This document shows, one piece after another, positions 1 through 11,300 of a stretch of 64,000 bases of DNA. Under the pieces are notes generated by a model, which was not told the origin of the DNA, did not search any database, and was given only the letters and a program-made list of their open reading frames with translations. The first letter of the stretch is position 1, and each line of letters begins with the position of its first letter. The position numbers were made by a program, and so were the translations under genes. Source of the DNA: Pardosa pseudoannulata (Eukaryota; Arthropoda; Arachnida; Araneae; Lycosidae); the NCBI GenBank assembly GCA_032207245.1, contig CM063499.1:79600428-79664427 (forward strand), read 5' to 3'.

Positions 1-65
1 TATATTGCAGTTAATTATTGATATTATTGGAGTTAATTATTGACATTATTGCAGTTAATTATTAG
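1..65. repeat. Short tandem repeat, about 25-bp unit, three copies
   Basis: The motif TTGCAGTTAATTATTGA occurs three times with small changes (GGAG for GCAG, ATTAGAC at the end). It continues to the left edge, so the array may be longer. Confidence 0.75.
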
Positions 66-378
66 ACAAATATTTAATTTCTTTCCCTTTGCCCAAGATA
101 ACTCGGGATAGTAAAATATTAAAATTAAATGCTTTTATGCCTGTAAAAAATTAAAAATTCAACCAAAAACCTACATATTTTGTTTTATTTCCTAGTATTT
201 AATAATAAAATAAAAAAAAAATGTGATGCTTTTTTGCAGTTTTTTTCAAAAAAAATTTGTAAGAAAAGTGGTTAATATAATTATAGTCTATCCTTCAAAA
301 CAAATGTTTTATTGTACTAACATCAGACTGATGATTTATTTAATGTTGTGTAAATTAAGTTTTCATTGCTGTTTGTCT

Positions 379-380
379 AC

Positions 381-418
<38 letters not shown>

Positions 419-497
419 TATACACATATACATACACACACATATATATATACACATATATATATATATATACACATATATATACACTCATATATAT

Positions 498-528
<31 letters not shown>

Positions 529-555
529 CATATATATACACACTCATATACACAA

Positions 556-636
<81 letters not shown>

Positions 637-656
637 CATATATATATATATATATT
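379..656. repeat. Compound TA/CA microsatellite
   Basis: Alternating TA, CA and TACA runs cover about 280 bp. Reading frames across it consist of Tyr/Ile/Thr/His repeats and are artefacts of the repeat. Confidence 0.95.
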
Positions 657-659
657 CTT

Positions 660-1300
660 TGTAAGGCCATTGTGGTATTTTGATATTGAAACTAATTAAA
701 AACATCAAAATTTTACTGATGAAAATTTTATGCTTTTATGATAAAAAGCTTGAATTTAAAATTCGCAATGTTTTCTGCAGTTATTTAAAACTGATCACTC
801 ACAATTGTTACTAATTACTACAGCTCAAATAAAAAAATTTTAATGTCATATCAGATAAAATTTTAAATTTTTAACTACTAATTTTCTAAATGTAAATGAA
901 TATTTTAAAGTTCTAGTCATTTTATTGTTACATGTTATATGTATATATATGAAATATAAAAGTTGTTGATGTTGTTCTATTGAAATCTGTCACTTTACAG
1001 TACAAAATTGAATGGTTATGTCCACTTCTTAATGTGAAACTTAAATATGACTGTAATATGTTAAAAATATATTTATTTAAGAAAATAAATGTTTATTGAT
1101 GTGGATCTTTCATCCATTCATATATCTAGACTTGAAATAACTTTTAATTCTTCCAGGTAATTTAAATTAGTTCATCACTTTTCTTTTGTGCACAATGGAA
1201 TTTTAAAGCAACAATGAAGCTTCATCTGAATGATTTACAGCAGAAAATTCAATATTTCATTCAATTAAGAATGGGATACAATAAGGGTTTTTTTACTATA
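660..1300. other. AT-rich stretch, no feature seen
   Basis: No reading frame with family resemblance, no terminal repeats and no tRNA-like boxes were seen. It could be intergenic DNA or part of a UTR of an unseen gene. Confidence 0.4.
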
Positions 1301-1352
1301 CAGGCTTGCAACTGCTGATGTACTTTCAAAAAGGTGAGAAAAGTGACAAATA
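1301..1352 (+). mobile_element. hAT-like element end (CAGGCTTGCAA family), truncated
   Basis: It begins CAGGCTTGCAACTGCTGA and follows the copies at 27309 and 30336 for about 50 bp, then switches abruptly to another repeat (CAGGGTATCTGCC). It is therefore a fragment cut by a later insertion or rearrangement. Confidence 0.7.
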
Positions 1353-2095
1353 CAGGGTATCTGCCAAAATAAAATTTTTCAAATCCATGACTTTAAAAAG
1401 CTTTCGTTAAAAGTATATATGAATAAAACTTCTGATGTACAAACAAAATAAATGCTTTTAGATAAATTACAGGAATTTTATCATAAAAAAACTATAAACT
1501 TACTTTATAAGTGTTAATAAACTCACATACAAAAAATAAATTGTTGTATCTACATACCTAAATGTAATCATATAGCCATTTTTCAATCAAAATGTTTCCA
1601 ATTTGAATTCAGGGTACTTTGGTATTATCCAGGTGACCATGAATAATAGCCAAATATAACCCTATAATGTTTATATACAATATCCCTCGAGATAAGATTT
1701 TTGCACAAAATATGAGTTTAACTAAATTTTATTATAAAATAAGTATTATTATATTAATAAAATTTTAATCTACAATTTAAGAAAAAAAAAAAAAAACCCA
1801 GAATAATATACATGTACCCACCCATTAAGCTTTCTTGCTTTGAGTTTCCTTGGTGAACAAATGTTACTTGGCAATAGGGTCAATAGGATAATACATAAAT
1901 ACCAAACTCAGTAACTTCAGCCAAATGACAAGTAAAAATAGAATTAAACAATTCAATGCATTTTTTTTTTAATCGGTAGTTTAGCGGATCCATGACTTTT
2001 ACTCATTTTACTTCAAAAATCAAGACTTTCCATGACAAAATTAATCCATTGTCTAAATCCATGACTTTCCAGGTGCATGGGAAACATGTAAAATT
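1353..2095. repeat. Interspersed repeat, CAGGGTATCTGCC / CCATGACTTT family (copy 1)
   Basis: It closely matches 43456-44239 over its length. Its start CAGGGTATCTGCC and the repeated subterminal CATGACTTT motif resemble non-autonomous hAT elements. The right terminal repeat is not recognisable, so the class is uncertain. Confidence 0.65.
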
Positions 2096-2377
2096 TACAT
2101 GACCGTTAGCTATTAGGAAAGGGCAGCTGACTTTATACTTTAAACCATTTAAGTATACAAAAGATTATTTATTTGTCAAATAAGTAACTAAGGAAACTAA
2201 TAGGAAATCACATGACGATAGCAGATCTTGTCAATGGAGAAAATGATCGCATTCCAATTTAAAAATTAAGGAGCTTTTAAGGACCTTTGACGAAAATTAA
2301 GTAGTTTTAAGAGCCCTTAAAAATGAAATCTGAAATTAAGGAGTTCTTAAGGTCTTTTAAGGACCATGGGAACCCTG
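2096..2377. mobile_element. 3' fragment of the CAGGGTTCCCAC repeat family
   Basis: It matches the inner and right-hand part of the 7057-8022 copy (CATGACCGTTAGCTATTAGG, AAATTAAGGAG motifs) and ends ATGGGAACCCTG. The left terminal repeat is absent. Confidence 0.7.
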
Positions 2378-3117
2378 CAATGGAATTAGGTCTTGAAAAT
2401 TAAATCAAAATTGAAAAACATACAGCTGTATAACAACTTCAAAAAATGGTAGTTCTTGAGTGTTGGAGGGTAGGCAATAAGTTAATTGAATCAATAATTC
2501 TGTACTGAATTCTGTTCAGTTGTGTATTGTATAAAAAATATTTAATGCTTATCAGCTGTGTAGAGGTATAAAAATTACCTGTCAGTAATTCTAAAACTAC
2601 ACAACTGAAAGGTACATTCACTGCTACAAGCTGAATTCATCAACTGAAGCCGGGAAATGGTTAGATAGGTGCGTTTGCAAGAAGTAATGAAAAATCATTT
2701 CATTTAAAATAAAAGTTTTTATTTACATAAATTTACAAAGAATGAAGGGCATTTATTTCATGCCACTTTGATGGATAATATGAATGCATGATACAGATGA
2801 AATTGGTAAAAGCAACTATCCTGAAATAAAAATAATTAAAATTGTACGAGTCAAATGTAAATTAAATGATTTTCAGACTTAAAATTTTTTAAAAAACATC
2901 ACTGAGAAGTATCCAAAATTCCACACACACTATATATAAATTAACTGTAAAACACTACATAAAATAACTGCTAAATTTTTATATGTAAACTACTATTATA
3001 AAAAGTTTACTAGTAACTTGAGCTTCATTTGTTAAAATTGATTAAAATGATTAACTTTAAATAGCTTGAAAAAATAAATAAAACATTTGTTAATGCCTGA
3101 CCTTCAAAACTCAAATC
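2378..3117. other. AT-rich intergenic stretch, no feature seen
   Basis: Only short random reading frames are present. No terminal inverted repeats, tRNA-like boxes or recognisable protein motifs were found. Confidence 0.4.
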
Positions 3118-3125
3118 AACTAAGG

Positions 3126-3198
3126 CAGTGGTCGGCAAAGTGCGGCTCCAGAGCCGCATGTGGCTCTTTGGCTCCTTAAGTGCAACTATAATATTTTC

Positions 3199-3233
<35 letters not shown>

Positions 3234-3934
3234 TGGAAAGAAAAAAAATTACATTGTATTTTCATAAATTAAAATTCTTCTATAAATCGAGAACATACAT
3301 AATTTTTTGTTTAAATTAAAAGATAGATAGGTAATTAAAATTTTACACTGTTGTAAAAATACGTAACAAACATCGAGTTTAATTTTAATAGTTTTCTTAA
3401 ACGTAAACACGAACCATGTACAAGCTACCGGCTGAAATTGTTCGTATGTTTTCGACGTACTCCGGTGTGATACAAAGGTACCACAAGCATGCGCAAGCAT
3501 TCTTTTTCTAAAGTAGTGGGGAGTACAAATTGGCATCACAGACCAGCAGTTGCAGTGTGCAACAGTTTTGTCTTATTGGTTTGGTCTGGAGTGCTATGGT
3601 CTACTTTTTGCAATACGAGGGCTAATGAGATCGGGACCTACAGCTTAAAGCCGATTCCGAACGGCTATGAACATCCATGCCATAGTGGGATTCGAACCCA
3701 CAAACTCCAGTACCGAAGGCCAGCACCCTAACCAATCGGCCATTGTTTGCCCAGTTTTGTCTTATCTACCATTAATAAATATCATCAATAAATATTTATT
3801 AAATACGAAATTTAGTGTAAAACTTATTTAGTGTAATAAAAGTTTACAACAAACAGATTTGGGTCCCAATTTATTTTAAAAATTGTTGTAATGTTCATAT
3901 TTGGCTCTTTGGCTAATAAGTTTGCCGACCATTG
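3126..3934. mobile_element. Non-autonomous hAT element with perfect 8-bp target duplication
   Basis: The left end is CAGTGGTCGGCAAAGTGCGG and the right end reads inversely CAATGGTCGGCAAA, a common hAT terminal type with GGCTCTTTGGCT subterminal motifs. The 8-bp AACTAAGG lies directly before 3126 and directly after 3934. Inside are a poly(A) tract (from 3202) and a later SINE insertion (3577-3751). No transposase was seen. Confidence 0.9.
3577..3751 (-). repeat. tRNA-derived SINE (family S1, copy 1), nested in a hAT element
   Basis: On the minus strand it has an A-box-like GGCCGATTGGTTAGGGTGC and a B-box GGTTCGAATCCCAC followed by a short body. A perfect 14-bp duplication CAGTTTTGTCTTAT flanks it (3563-3576 and 3752-3765). 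No full cloverleaf with a plausible anticodon arm, so this is a SINE and not a tRNA gene. Confidence 0.9.
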
Positions 3935-4410
3935 AACTAAGGTATAACATTTTGTGGAATAGACAAATTAAAATGTATAAATAGCCCTTTTAAAATATGT
4001 AAATACAGTAACAAAGATTGCATATACAAATTCATTTTACAAGACCATATAATTGCAGAAAAATATAATTTAAATTCCTATTATGATACCTTACTACTTT
4101 GGATCTACTGAATTAAGCATTTGTAAAATCTACCAAATCATATACATCTAATGAAAAATATCATACAAAGATATAATAAAGTTATAAAATGTTAATTACT
4201 AAAAAATATTGACCCATATATTCATTCATATTATTTAAAAATCAGTTATTTATTAAAAATAATTAGATTCTTTATACGCTCATTGCTTTCACTTAGTTCG
4301 TATTATGAATCTTCCAAGCACAATTATTAGTCTATTTCATAAGCTTAAAAATTTTTTTGGACTAACATTTACTTTTGCATATATTGCCGCAAAAAGAAGC
4401 TAAGCCAACG

Positions 4411-4676
4411 AGCTCAGTGGCCGAACAGGCAAAGCACGCGATCCAGACCCGAAGATTGTGGGTTTGATGCTTGACATGGCGGTTAATCCAAAGTACAGAT
4501 TTTAAATTTAAAAATGTTATTTATTGTTGCTTTATGTTCTCGAATATTCTGTTCGGGTATAAAAGCTGATACCCACTAGTTGTAGGCAACTTCCTGATCT
4601 TGTAAAGCTGCGAGTTGCTCATTAACTTCAATAAATTCATCTGTTAAGAGGTGTGTTCATTCGAATCTTCGTGACA
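4411..4676 (+). repeat. Composite: tRNA-like head joined to an LTR-like segment
   Basis: A tRNA-like head runs from 4411 (AGCTCAGTGGCCGAACAGGC; degenerate B box GTGGGTTTGATGC). From 4515 follows a TG-starting segment with a TATAAAAG box at 4558 and AATAAA at 4630, ending CGTGACA at 4676, the layout of a short LTR. No target duplication was found. A diverged relative is at 37972-38289. Confidence 0.5.
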
Positions 4677-5260
4677 ATATTTTTTAAATCCAATAATAAG
4701 TTTTCAGCCATTTCAAATTTTTGATATGAACGTCAGCTATTGATCAGTGCATATGTCATTAAATTATTGAAAAAATAGTAGCCTGTACATTCTTTTTCTT
4801 GGTAACTGCTATTGTAATACCAATACTGATGAAATGTAGCCCATACAAAGGGTTTTCTTAAATAACAATGCATAGTTTTTATTCATATATATGCAGTGGT
4901 CTTAGATTTGTGAATTGAAATTGGATTGATTGATTTAAAGCATTGTAATCTTTAATTTGTTTTTCATTACATAAAGCCTTATATATGACTGGGACCTACT
5001 ACTTATGCCCAATTTTGAATGTAAATGAATACAAATCTCCATGCCAGTAATGGGACTTAACTCTCGAACAGATATACCAAAAGGTAACATCTTACCTCTT
5101 TACCATAGGTCTAAAAACTGGGAATATACAAAAAAATATTATACTACAATAGTAAAGATCTTTGGTGTAACAATTGAAAAACAATCATACATTATTAAGT
5201 TGTTTATTTCAAACTACAGCGCAAAAGTGATTAATTCAATGTTCTAATGTTTCTTTTAAC
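4677..5260. other. AT-rich stretch, no feature seen
   Basis: A 68-codon open frame at 5041-5247 has no recognisable motif and typical intergenic composition. Nothing else was seen. Confidence 0.4.
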
Positions 5261-5268
5261 TGCAAAAC

Positions 5269-6042
5269 CAGGGTTGGCATGATTTAAATCAGTTGATTTT
5301 TTTTAAAAAATCATTGATTTAAATATTTTTTTTTCACTTATTTAAAACCAATATTCCAAAGACAGGAGAATTGGGAATCAGTCAGCACAGAAATATAAGT
5401 AAATAAGTGTAAATAAATACCATGTGCTTTCCAAAAATTTGGGGGTTGTTATCAGAAAGTATGTAGTAGGTGTAAGTACAATGACTAGTTATGACTAGTG
5501 GAATTCCTTTTATGTAATGGGAGGTAAGGAGAGTATTACAGAACTTGAAACCCAGTTTATCTAACAAATAACAACAGCCGTGGCTTCATCTTCTAGAATG
5601 GAAAGGACAGTTTTCTTCTTTTGGTATTGTTCATTCTAGCCTTCATCACCAATTAGGAGTGGATAAAGCATCAAAGCTACTGTTTTTATTGAAACAATTA
5701 AATCCATAATTCGTTGCTTAAAAGAATATTGAAATAATTGTGATTTTTTTTTTAATAAATAGTTTGCCTTAAATGAACATTTAATTTGTTCTTTAAATTG
5801 ACATCTTGTTTAGTTTGCGCTATCCAATTACAAAATAATTGAATGTATTTAGATTAAAATTTATATATTTAATTTTCAGTAATCAGTGTGTAGAATATAC
5901 AAGATAGATAAGTTGTTACTTATAACAAACTATTCCATGTATATTGCACAAAAAAAAAAAAACTATAATTAAAATTAGAATTCAGAAAAAAAAAATCAAA
6001 TAAACCCGATTTTTTTTTTAATCATGATTTTTTCCAACCCTG
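5269..6042. mobile_element. Non-autonomous hAT element with perfect 8-bp target duplication
   Basis: The left end is CAGGGTTGGCATGATTTAAA and the right end reads inversely CAGGGTTGGAAAAAATCATG. TGCAAAAC occurs immediately before (5261-5268) and after (6043-6050). The interior is AT-rich and has no transposase. Confidence 0.9.
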
Positions 6043-6122
6043 TGCAAAACCATAAAAATTATTTACCTGAAACTATTTATTATTAATTTCTCCAGTAAAT
6101 AAACACTAAATTTAGATTATCT

Positions 6123-6371
6123 TTAACCCCTTGGGGACCAGCACGTAAATGATATACCAGTCGACTGTTGTGAAAATTGTTGCTGTTCATGCCATTTAGT
6201 AATTAAATTTAGCATTTAAAAATTAAAATAAAACATTCAGATCTCCTATTACGCATACACGATGCTGGTCTTTCAATATCAACCATAGATCATCGTGTGT
6301 AGGTGACGCTGAAACGATAAGAGTGAAAATTCTGCACCACGTATATAAGACGTTGGTCGTGAAGAGGTTAA
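6123..6371. mobile_element. piggyBac-like MITE, 249 bp
   Basis: Both ends carry TTAA (6123-6126, 6368-6371), with inverted ends TTAACCCCTTGGGGACCAGC and TTAACCTCTTCACGACCAAC. TTAA-specific insertion is the piggyBac hallmark. No coding capacity. Confidence 0.75.
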
Positions 6372-6569
6372 AGGCCATTTTCACTTTAATAATAGTAAGA
6401 GATTTTGAACCTATTACCATTTCTCTAGAAGGCTTCAGCTCAATTGCTCAATGGTGAGCAATAACACCCATTTCAATACCTATAGTTTAATTACATTATT
6501 AAGTTTCTTTTAGACTAATAAATTAAACAGTTTGAAATATTAGGATTTACACAAACAAAACATACAGTA

Positions 6570-7050
6570 TTAACCCTCTGACTGCTCAATTTGTAAACCC
6601 AGATCTCTTTAAAAATTGCATATTTTTTTTTGTTGCATAGTTTAAGTGTATATGTAAATTGAAAAAGTGAAATACTAATTTTTTTTCTAGAAAAGATTTT
6701 TTATATTGACTTTTACCATGAGAAACTAAGTTTTCAGAAAAACTAATTTCAGATATTATCACATAAAATTTTTTATTTTTTAACAAATTTCAGTTGAAAT
6801 ACAATTAATTTCTATTCATAACATACTATCTATAATTCTATTATCTTATATAACTATAGTTCTAGTCATGTAATTCTATTTATTACCTAATTAAATGTCT
6901 AATACTGTATATAATTTATTCCCCTGGTTAAACGGTGAAAACGTGGGATGTGCTAAGAAAAACACATACCCGCAAAAATCGCGGGATGAGCAAATTTTGC
7001 TACCTTTGAATTGCCCATAGAAATCGCGGGATGAGCAGTTAGAGGGTTAA
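6570..7050. mobile_element. piggyBac-like MITE, 481 bp, with subterminal repeats
   Basis: TTAA stands at both ends (6570-6573, 7047-7050), with inverted ends TTAACCCTCTGACTGCTCAA and TTAACCCTCTAACTGCTCAT. The right side holds two copies of AAATCGCGGGATGAGCA, which could be transposase-binding subterminal repeats (inference). Confidence 0.85.
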
Positions 7051-7056
7051 GCAAAT

Positions 7057-8022
7057 CAGGGTTCCCACTCTTTTTCCAGAACAAAAATTAAGGACTTTTT
7101 AAGGACCAAAGTAACTTTTTATAAGGACCTACTTGAAATAATGGCATAACGACATAAACCCTATTTTCCGAGGAACTTATTTTAATGATTATGAACCAGA
7201 CAAGGCATGTTCAATAAATGCCCTACAATATTTCAGAATTAAGTTTTTAAAATTGCCTAAAAATTAATATAAGATAAATCTATTTGATTAAATCTAATTT
7301 TGAAAAAAGTGTTTGGTGATCAAACTAAAAATAAGATGTGAATAAAATACAATATTATAAACAGTACTTACTCAGGTTTAAAAATGATATATATATATAT
7401 ATATATATATACTGACTGATTATACCCAACATTGCCTGGAAAAGTAGAAAGTTTTAGACTTTTAAAGAAAAATAAACTTCCATAAGTAACTGAAATATCT
7501 ACAAACCCTCACCCTCCATGCTTCATTTAATTAAAATCTGCATGACTGTTAGCTATTAGGAAAAGGCGGCTGACTTTATAAACCTTTTCAGTATGCAAAA
7601 GATTATTTATTTGTCAAATAAGTTTTCTAGCTCGTGACCATAAAACATACTAATAAACTAAAAGTATTTTCATAATTTTTTAAGGATATCAAGGAAAGGA
7701 ATTTTGAATTACTACAGTAATACACTTAATACATACATGTATTTGAGGATTTTCTTTATTATTAATACTGCACTTTTGGCTAGAAAATGTGAAAGAATGT
7801 TATAAACATTACAAATATTTTATATTTGTAATGACCAGTACTTATCTATCACCTGTACTGGCTTTCTAAGAACTGGTTTTCGGGCAATTTTAACTCTGAA
7901 CTTACAAAACCAGAAAGTTCAGAGAGTGCGGGGAAAACTGATAGGATATCACATGATGAAAGTGAAATTGATCAAGTTCCAATTTAAAAATTAAGGAGTT
8001 CTTAAGGACTGTGGGAACCCTG
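7057..8022. mobile_element. CAGGGTTCCCAC-family DNA transposon, complete non-autonomous copy
   Basis: It starts CAGGGTTCCCACTC and ends GTGGGAACCCTG, a hAT-type inverted repeat of about 12 bp. The right third carries reiterated AATTAAGGAG/CTTAAGGAC motifs. A (TA)n run lies at 7387-7411. Relatives are at 2096, 40504, 51229 and 60392. No clean target duplication flanks this copy. Confidence 0.75.
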
Positions 8023-8037
8023 ATTTACACAAAGAAA

Positions 8038-8083
8038 ACATAGTATTAACTAAATTTTATAAAAAATTTAGTTAATACTATGT
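8038..8083. repeat. Perfect 21-bp-arm inverted repeat just past the INTS9 stop
   Basis: ACATAGTATTAACTAAATTTT (8038-8058) is followed by four bases and its exact reverse complement (8063-8083). A further near-copy of the right arm follows at 8084-8102. In the INTS9 transcript this would lie 119 nt after the stop and could fold into a hairpin if it is part of the 3' UTR (inference). Confidence 0.85.
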
Positions 8084-8201
8084 AAATTTAGTTAATACTA
8101 TGTGTATTTAGTTAATAATAACTCAAAATCTAAGAGCATGTGATATATGAATAATGTAGATATTCAATATGACTAACACTACACTTACACAAAATATGTA
8201 T

Positions 8202-8321
8202 TCACACTTTGTTCAGACATTCTAAAATCAGGTCATGAAGTTTAGCCCGTAGAGGTGAGTCATCGACACAAATGACATGAGTTGAATGATCTTCAACTTG
8301 AATTAAGATATCATGATTTTG
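8202..8321 (-). CDS. INTS9: INTS9 terminal exon with stop codon
   Basis: The 120-nt coding part lies after a polypyrimidine tract and TTATAG acceptor. It begins [20 protein letters not shown], continues [18 protein letters not shown] and stops at TGA (8204-8202). It matches the human C-terminus (LIQIEEDSTHIICDNDEML...) and has the family's usual end. It is separated from the previous exon by about 26.7 kb. Confidence 0.95.
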   Translation of the reverse strand, partial: QNHDILIQVEDHSTHVICVDDSPLRAKLHDLILECLNKV

Positions 8322-11300
8322 CTATAAAAAAAAAAGAAACACTGTTTAATATCTATACATATAAAAAGCAAGACTGATTGACATATCAATGCACTGTCAA
8401 AACTAAAGACATGAAATTTAAAATGTAGAAATGATTTTTATTACAAGGTTTGTTGTAAGAAAAGAAACACTTTATCTATACATATAAAAAGAGTAACTGA
8501 TAGACATATCAATGAATACCCCACCAAAGCCTTTTTAGGTTGGCCCTATTTAAAATATATCCATTTCCTGGTAAAGTGAGTTTTTTTCAGAATTACTGTA
8601 ATATATTGATCACTTCAATTCAAAGGTATAATTAGAACAAACCAATCAATTTAGGGTATGTTCTGAAATAAAGTCTGCATGGAAAGTAATGTTACAAAGT
8701 GTATTAATATTAAAAAATATTTAATAACATAATAAAAACAGTAACACATTAACAAAAGTACAGAAAGACATGTTTTATACCACATCACATTAATTCAAAT
8801 TATAATGCACAAATTACTATTGGGAATTTAAAACTTTATACTGCTGAAATTTCTGAGTATTCAGAAATTTCTGCTTCTCTTAATACCCAGATACAATCAA
8901 TTCTTCATATCCCTACAGGAATTTACATTTTACATTTATACAAAATATAACTACGTTGTATATAAATGTCTTTTTATGACATTTATAAAAAACATGCAAA
9001 ATTATAAAAACATATGTTTATTAAACATCAAACACCATAAAACACATAAAGCATTAGAAAGCATGAAAGTCTAAAAATTACTTTAGCCCTCTACAGCAAA
9101 CTTTATGAAAACTAACTGAACAGTTAGTCAAGTGCATTATATATTTGGTAGACACAACATTTAAATACAAAAATGCATATTAACAAATAAATTCAAATAG
9201 TGCTAAATGCTTTATTAAGTTATAAAATATGAAATAATTGTTTTTAGACATTCAACAGCATAATGTATACACAGCATTATGATGTCCTAGGGTGTTTAAA
9301 AATTATTGTAGCACTCCCAGGCAAACTGAAAGTTATGAGAACTAACTGACCAGTTTCAATCAAGTGCATTGCATATTTGATATATATATATATATATATA
9401 TATATTTAAATACAGAAATGTATATTAACACATGAATTCAAATAGTGTTAAATGCTTTACAATTGGGAAATTGTACTCGACAGAAATTTTTGAAAATAGG
9501 ATTTTTGACCTTATTTATCTATCCAGGTGCAATTAGTCTTTCAGATATAAAAAGAAATATAACTATATTTACATCCAAGTGGATTAACAATGTTACAGGA
9601 ATTCAAATAACAAAATACTAAGTTATAAAATATGCTAAACAGCATGTTTTTAAACGTTAAACAGCATAATGTATACAAAGCATTATGATGACCTAGGGTG
9701 TCTAAAAATTATTGTAGCACTCCATAGCAAACTGAAAGTTATGAAAACTAACTGAACAGTTAGTGTCAAGTGCATTGTATATTTAGTAGAAACAAAATTT
9801 AAATATAGAAATGCATATTAACCCATGAATTCAGATAGTGCTGAATGCTTTACAATTGGGAAATTGTACTTGACAGAAATTTTTGAAAATAGGATTTTTC
9901 ACCTTATTTATATATCCACGTACAATCAGTCTTTCAGATACAAAAAGGAATAAAAGTATATTTACATCCAAGTGGATTAACAGCATTTGAGCAATTCAAA
10001 TAATACGATACTAAGTTATAAAATATGCTATTACTGTTTTTAAACGTTAAACAGCATAATATATACAAAGCATTATGATGCCTAGGGGTGTCTAAAAATT
10101 ATTGTAGCACTCTCACCAAACTGAAAGTTATGAGAACTAACTGAACAGTTACAAACAAGTGCATTGTTTATTTGGTTAAAAAAAAAATATTTAAATACAG
10201 AAATGCATATTAATCCATGAATTCACATAAAGCTAAATGCTTTACAATTGGGAATATGTACTTGACAGAAATTTTTGAAAATAGGATTTTTCACCTTATT
10301 TATATATCCAGGTACAATCAGTCTTTCAGATACAAAAAGGAATAAAAGTATATTTACATCCAAGAGGATTAACAGCATTAGAGCAATTCAAATAACAAAA
10401 TACTAAGTTATAAAATATGCTATTATTGTTTTTAAACAACAAACAGCATAATGTATACAAAGCATTATGAGGACCTGGCCTGTTTAAAAATTATTGTAGC
10501 ACTCTACAACAAACTGAAAGTTATGAGAACTAACTGAACAGTTTCAATCAAGTGCATTGCATATTTGGGAAAAAAAAAATAAAATACAGAAATGTATATT
10601 AACACATGAATTCAAATAGTGCTAAATGCTTTACAATTGGGAAATTGTACTCGACAGAAATTTTTGAAAATAGGATTTTTCCCCTCATTTATATATTCAG
10701 GTGCAATCAGTCTTTTAGATACAAAAAGGGATGAAACTATATTTACATCCAAGTGGATTAACAGCATTAGAGCAACTCAAATAACAAAATACAAAGTTAT
10801 AAAATATGCTATTACTGTTTTTAAATGCTAAGCAGCATAATGTACACAAAGCATTATGATGGCTCAAGGTGTAAAAATTATTTTAGCACTTTAAGGCAAA
10901 TTGAAAGCTATGAGAACTAACAGAACAGTTAGAATCAAGTACATTGTATATTTGGTAGAAACAAAAATTTAAATACAAAAATGCAAACTAACACATGAAT
11001 TCAGATAGTGAAGAATGCTTACAATTGGGAAATCGCATTTGACAGAAATATCTGAAAATAGGATTTTTCACCTTATTTATATATCCAGGAACAATCTGTC
11101 TTTTAGATACAAAAAGGAATAAAACTATATATACATCCAAGTGGATCAACAGTGTTAGATCAATTCAAATAACACAAAACTAAGTTATAAAATATGCTAT
11201 TACTGTTTTTAAACGTTAAACAGCATAATGTATACAAAGCATTATGATGCCTAGGGGTGTTTAAAAATTATTTTAGCACTTTAAGGCAAATTGAAAGCTA

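Noticed and set aside
223..699. Open frames of up to 158 codons across the TA/CA tract
   Set aside because: Composition is only Tyr/Ile/Thr/His dipeptide repeats produced by the microsatellite. Both strands are open for the same reason.
3626..3740. tRNA gene calls at the five S1 SINE heads and at 38219-38289
   Set aside because: Box A and B are present, but anticodon and acceptor stems do not form, and 12-14-bp target duplications show the S1 copies are SINE insertions.
6570..7050. hAT assignment for this MITE
   Set aside because: TTAA at both ends and the absence of an 8-bp duplication fit a piggyBac-like element better.
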